A DNA stretch of 13,347 nt, taken from NCBI GenBank assembly GCA_003173915.1, contig PPGL01000058.1, forward strand, positions 1 to 13,347, read 5' to 3'. The notes beneath the pieces were generated by a model. The model had not been told where the DNA came from, searched no databases, and worked only from the letters and a program-made list of their open reading frames with translations. This document shows positions 11,690-13,347 of this stretch, in pieces. A program made the position numbers and the translations under genes. Within the stretch, counting starts at the first letter, position 1; every line of letters starts with the position of its first letter. The DNA comes from Candidatus Levyibacteriota bacterium. GTDB taxonomy: Bacteria > Patescibacteria > Microgenomatia > Levybacterales > UBA12049.

Positions 11690-13306
11690 ATGACACAAGA
11701 AATACTATCAGCAGCGCGTGGAGCAGTGGGAAGACTTCCTCGAGAAAGACGAGTCAGCTATTCTCAAGAAGGGGGTCTTCGTGCTGGATCAGAACAAGAT
11801 ACCACGAGGGCAAGAAGATACGATGAAGTTTTATGTCGTCTTACGTCTTTTAATACTCAGACTGGGCGAGATATGGTTCCAATCCTCAGTTATATAAAAG
11901 AATTTTATAGGGCATTAGAACAAAAAAGTTCGCATGTCGCTATTACTGTGGATATTATTGGAGATAATGAAGGGGATAACAAAGCAATGGTTGTTACTAT
12001 TACGAGAAGAAATGGAGAAGGAACATCTGACTCACGAGCTCCAATATTTTTTGGTACGCATGTTGATACTAATGGAGCAACAGATACAGTTGCTGTTATT
12101 GATACTTCTGATGGTATTCCCACGCACCGTTCCTCCGGAAAAACGGGTTTAGGTGGGGATGATAAAGCAGCTATTGCAGAAATACTTGTTGCAACTGAAG
12201 AGGTTGTAGAAAATGATCAAGATTATAGACCTCTTGTTATCGGTTTCACGACAGATGAAGAAGATCAAAGTCAAACAATAAAACAAATACCTACCAAAGG
12301 AGCACAGATGGGATTTATTTTTGATAGAGAAGGGGATCCACTTATGCGGGGTATTGTTGTTGGAGCATACGGATATCATCGATTTGACGTTTCTATACCA
12401 AATTTACGAGGAATGCAGGCACTCGAGTTTGTTACTCGTTTTTCAGAAAGTATAGGATCACGACTTGTTGGAAGAAGAATTTTTGAAGAACCATTCACTT
12501 TTCCAGATGATGTTACTGTTGTAATAAAAGAATTTGCAGTTCGGAAAACTGAAGAAAAACCAGTTGATGGACAAATAGTAGAACGCAATGTTGTTCCAGC
12601 ATTTGCGCAACTTAGTGGTTCTCTTTCTTTTACAGGCCAAACGACTGCAGAAGAAGCTTTGCGGATATTCGAGGAAAGATCTGGAGGAAGAATAATTGTT
12701 TTGGAAACAAAAGATAGAAGTCTTGATTTTCAAATTGATTTTGACGGTAAAGGTGGACATCCATCACGAGATGACTTGGTAACACCACTGAGTAATATCG
12801 AATATGTTGGTCGCGGTTTGGTCGGTGGAAAACGTGCAGAGATGATGCTGCCAAGCAGAAGAGAAGCTAGATTTTCCGTTGCAGATGTAGCTACAGAAGA
12901 TGGTGTAACAATTAAAGGAGAAGTTAGAAGTCAAATGGAAGCGCAACAAGAAACAGATAAAACATTGGTTTTATTACGAGATCTTGTTGAGCTAAGTGGT
13001 GGGAAAATGGATTATGGTATAGAAAATGATCCAAATCGCGTGCCCGACAATTACCCTGCTGTCTTGTTGGCAGAGCGAGTTCTGGCAGAAGTTGCATTAG
13101 AAGAGGGTTTTGAAGGAGTTAATCTAGAGCATGTTGTTTCTTTTGGAGCCTCAGATGCAAATAATGCAACAATACCAATCGTTGTTTTGTCTGAAGGGAC
13201 TGAAGGGGCTCATACGAGTGGAGAAAGTGTTGCAATTTATCGTGCACTTTCTGCAATGAATATCATTCGAAGACTCTGTACATCAAGCGAAGCATTAGTA
13301 AATTAA
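11690..13306 (+). CDS. M20 family metallopeptidase, peptidase T-like
   Basis: A 538-aa predicted di-zinc aminopeptidase, probably cleaving small peptides in the cytoplasm; no signal peptide is seen. The active-site set is complete: FFGTHVDT with H124 and D126, TGLGGDDKAAIAEIL with the bridging Asp at 157, TTDEED with catalytic Glu 190/191, FIFDREGDP with D212, and the distal His 508 in EGTEGAHTSGE. The dimerisation/lid domain follows YGYHRFDV and shows GKGGHPSRDDLVTPLSNIE and the VTIKGEVRS strand. At 538 aa it is longer than E. coli PepT (about 410); extra sequence is an Arg-rich N-terminus (about 1-40) and insertions in the lid domain. There is no SD; a terminator-like hairpin ends 12 bases before the ATG. 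Confidence 0.87.
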   Translation: MTQEILSAARGAVGRLPRERRVSYSQEGGLRAGSEQDTTRARRYDEVLCRLTSFNTQTGRDMVPILSYIKEFYRALEQKSSHVAITVDIIGDNEGDNKAMVVTITRRNGEGTSDSRAPIFFGTHVDTNGATDTVAVIDTSDGIPTHRSSGKTGLGGDDKAAIAEILVATEEVVENDQDYRPLVIGFTTDEEDQSQTIKQIPTKGAQMGFIFDREGDPLMRGIVVGAYGYHRFDVSIPNLRGMQALEFVTRFSESIGSRLVGRRIFEEPFTFPDDVTVVIKEFAVRKTEEKPVDGQIVERNVVPAFAQLSGSLSFTGQTTAEEALRIFEERSGGRIIVLETKDRSLDFQIDFDGKGGHPSRDDLVTPLSNIEYVGRGLVGGKRAEMMLPSRREARFSVADVATEDGVTIKGEVRSQMEAQQETDKTLVLLRDLVELSGGKMDYGIENDPNRVPDNYPAVLLAERVLAEVALEEGFEGVNLEHVVSFGASDANNATIPIVVLSEGTEGAHTSGESVAIYRALSAMNIIRRLCTSSEALVN

Positions 13307-13310
13307 GTTT

Positions 13311-13347
13311 ATGAACCACAAAAATACATTTATAAAGAAAGGAAAAA
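13311..13347 (+). CDS. Possible start of a further gene, cut by the right edge
   Basis: An ATG four bases after the M20 stop opens a frame of 12 codons (MNHKNTFIKKGK) that runs off the window. It is too short to identify, and there is no SD before it. Confidence 0.3.
   Translation, partial: MNHKNTFIKKGK

Noticed and set aside
11607..11690. T-box or another known riboswitch class before the M20 gene
   Set aside because: No T-box sequence, specifier loop or known aptamer core is visible; the leader is too short for most classes.

Overview
The window looks like part of a small-genome, AT-rich bacterium, most likely a Candidate Phyla Radiation (Patescibacteria, perhaps Microgenomates-like) lineage. 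This placement is inference. The evidence is a bacterial GreA, a VanW-domain wall protein and a TM-anchored solute-binding protein alongside archaeal-type coenzyme A genes, plus compact promoters, several with no leader, and few Shine-Dalgarno sites. UGA acts as a normal stop, so code 11 fits.

Layout. Positions 1-3605 run leftward: a VanW-domain protein, an HxGH nucleotidyltransferase (RfaE C-domain type), a secreted DUF192 protein and tsaD, which is cut by the left edge. A 24-bp divergent promoter region (3606-3629) separates these from a rightward set: an anchored solute-binding protein, a nucleotidyltransferase-fold protein and a fused CoA enzyme, all overlapping. Then come greA, coaBC, an archaeal-type pantoate kinase, a 59-aa protein and a CoA-binding-domain protein. 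A leftward wHTH/ACT-like regulator converges on the last of these. A 332-bp gap (11358-11689) holds promoters, a cluster of hairpin repeats and an attenuator-like leader. It is followed by an M20 (PepT-like) peptidase and the possible first codons of one more gene.

Functional theme. Between 5936 and 9817 lie genes for four of the five last activities of the archaeal CoA route: pantoate kinase, CoaBC (two activities) and a single polypeptide joining archaeal/eukaryotic-type phosphopantetheine adenylyltransferase to the GTP-dependent (DUF359) dephospho-CoA kinase. The fusion is a domain-level parallel of eukaryotic CoA synthase, but its kinase half is non-homologous. Phosphopantothenate synthetase is not in the window.

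A second theme is small palindromic repeat DNA. It occurs between genes (8775-8834, 10616-10693, 11458-11552) and inside reading frames: a 75-bp in-frame element in pantoate kinase, a second hairpin in the same gene, and a polar insertion in TsaD with nested inverted repeats. A third theme is transcription start: at four genes the -10 box lies 6-7 nt before the ATG, predicting leaderless mRNAs, whereas greA and the M20 gene carry a terminator-like hairpin between promoter and start codon.
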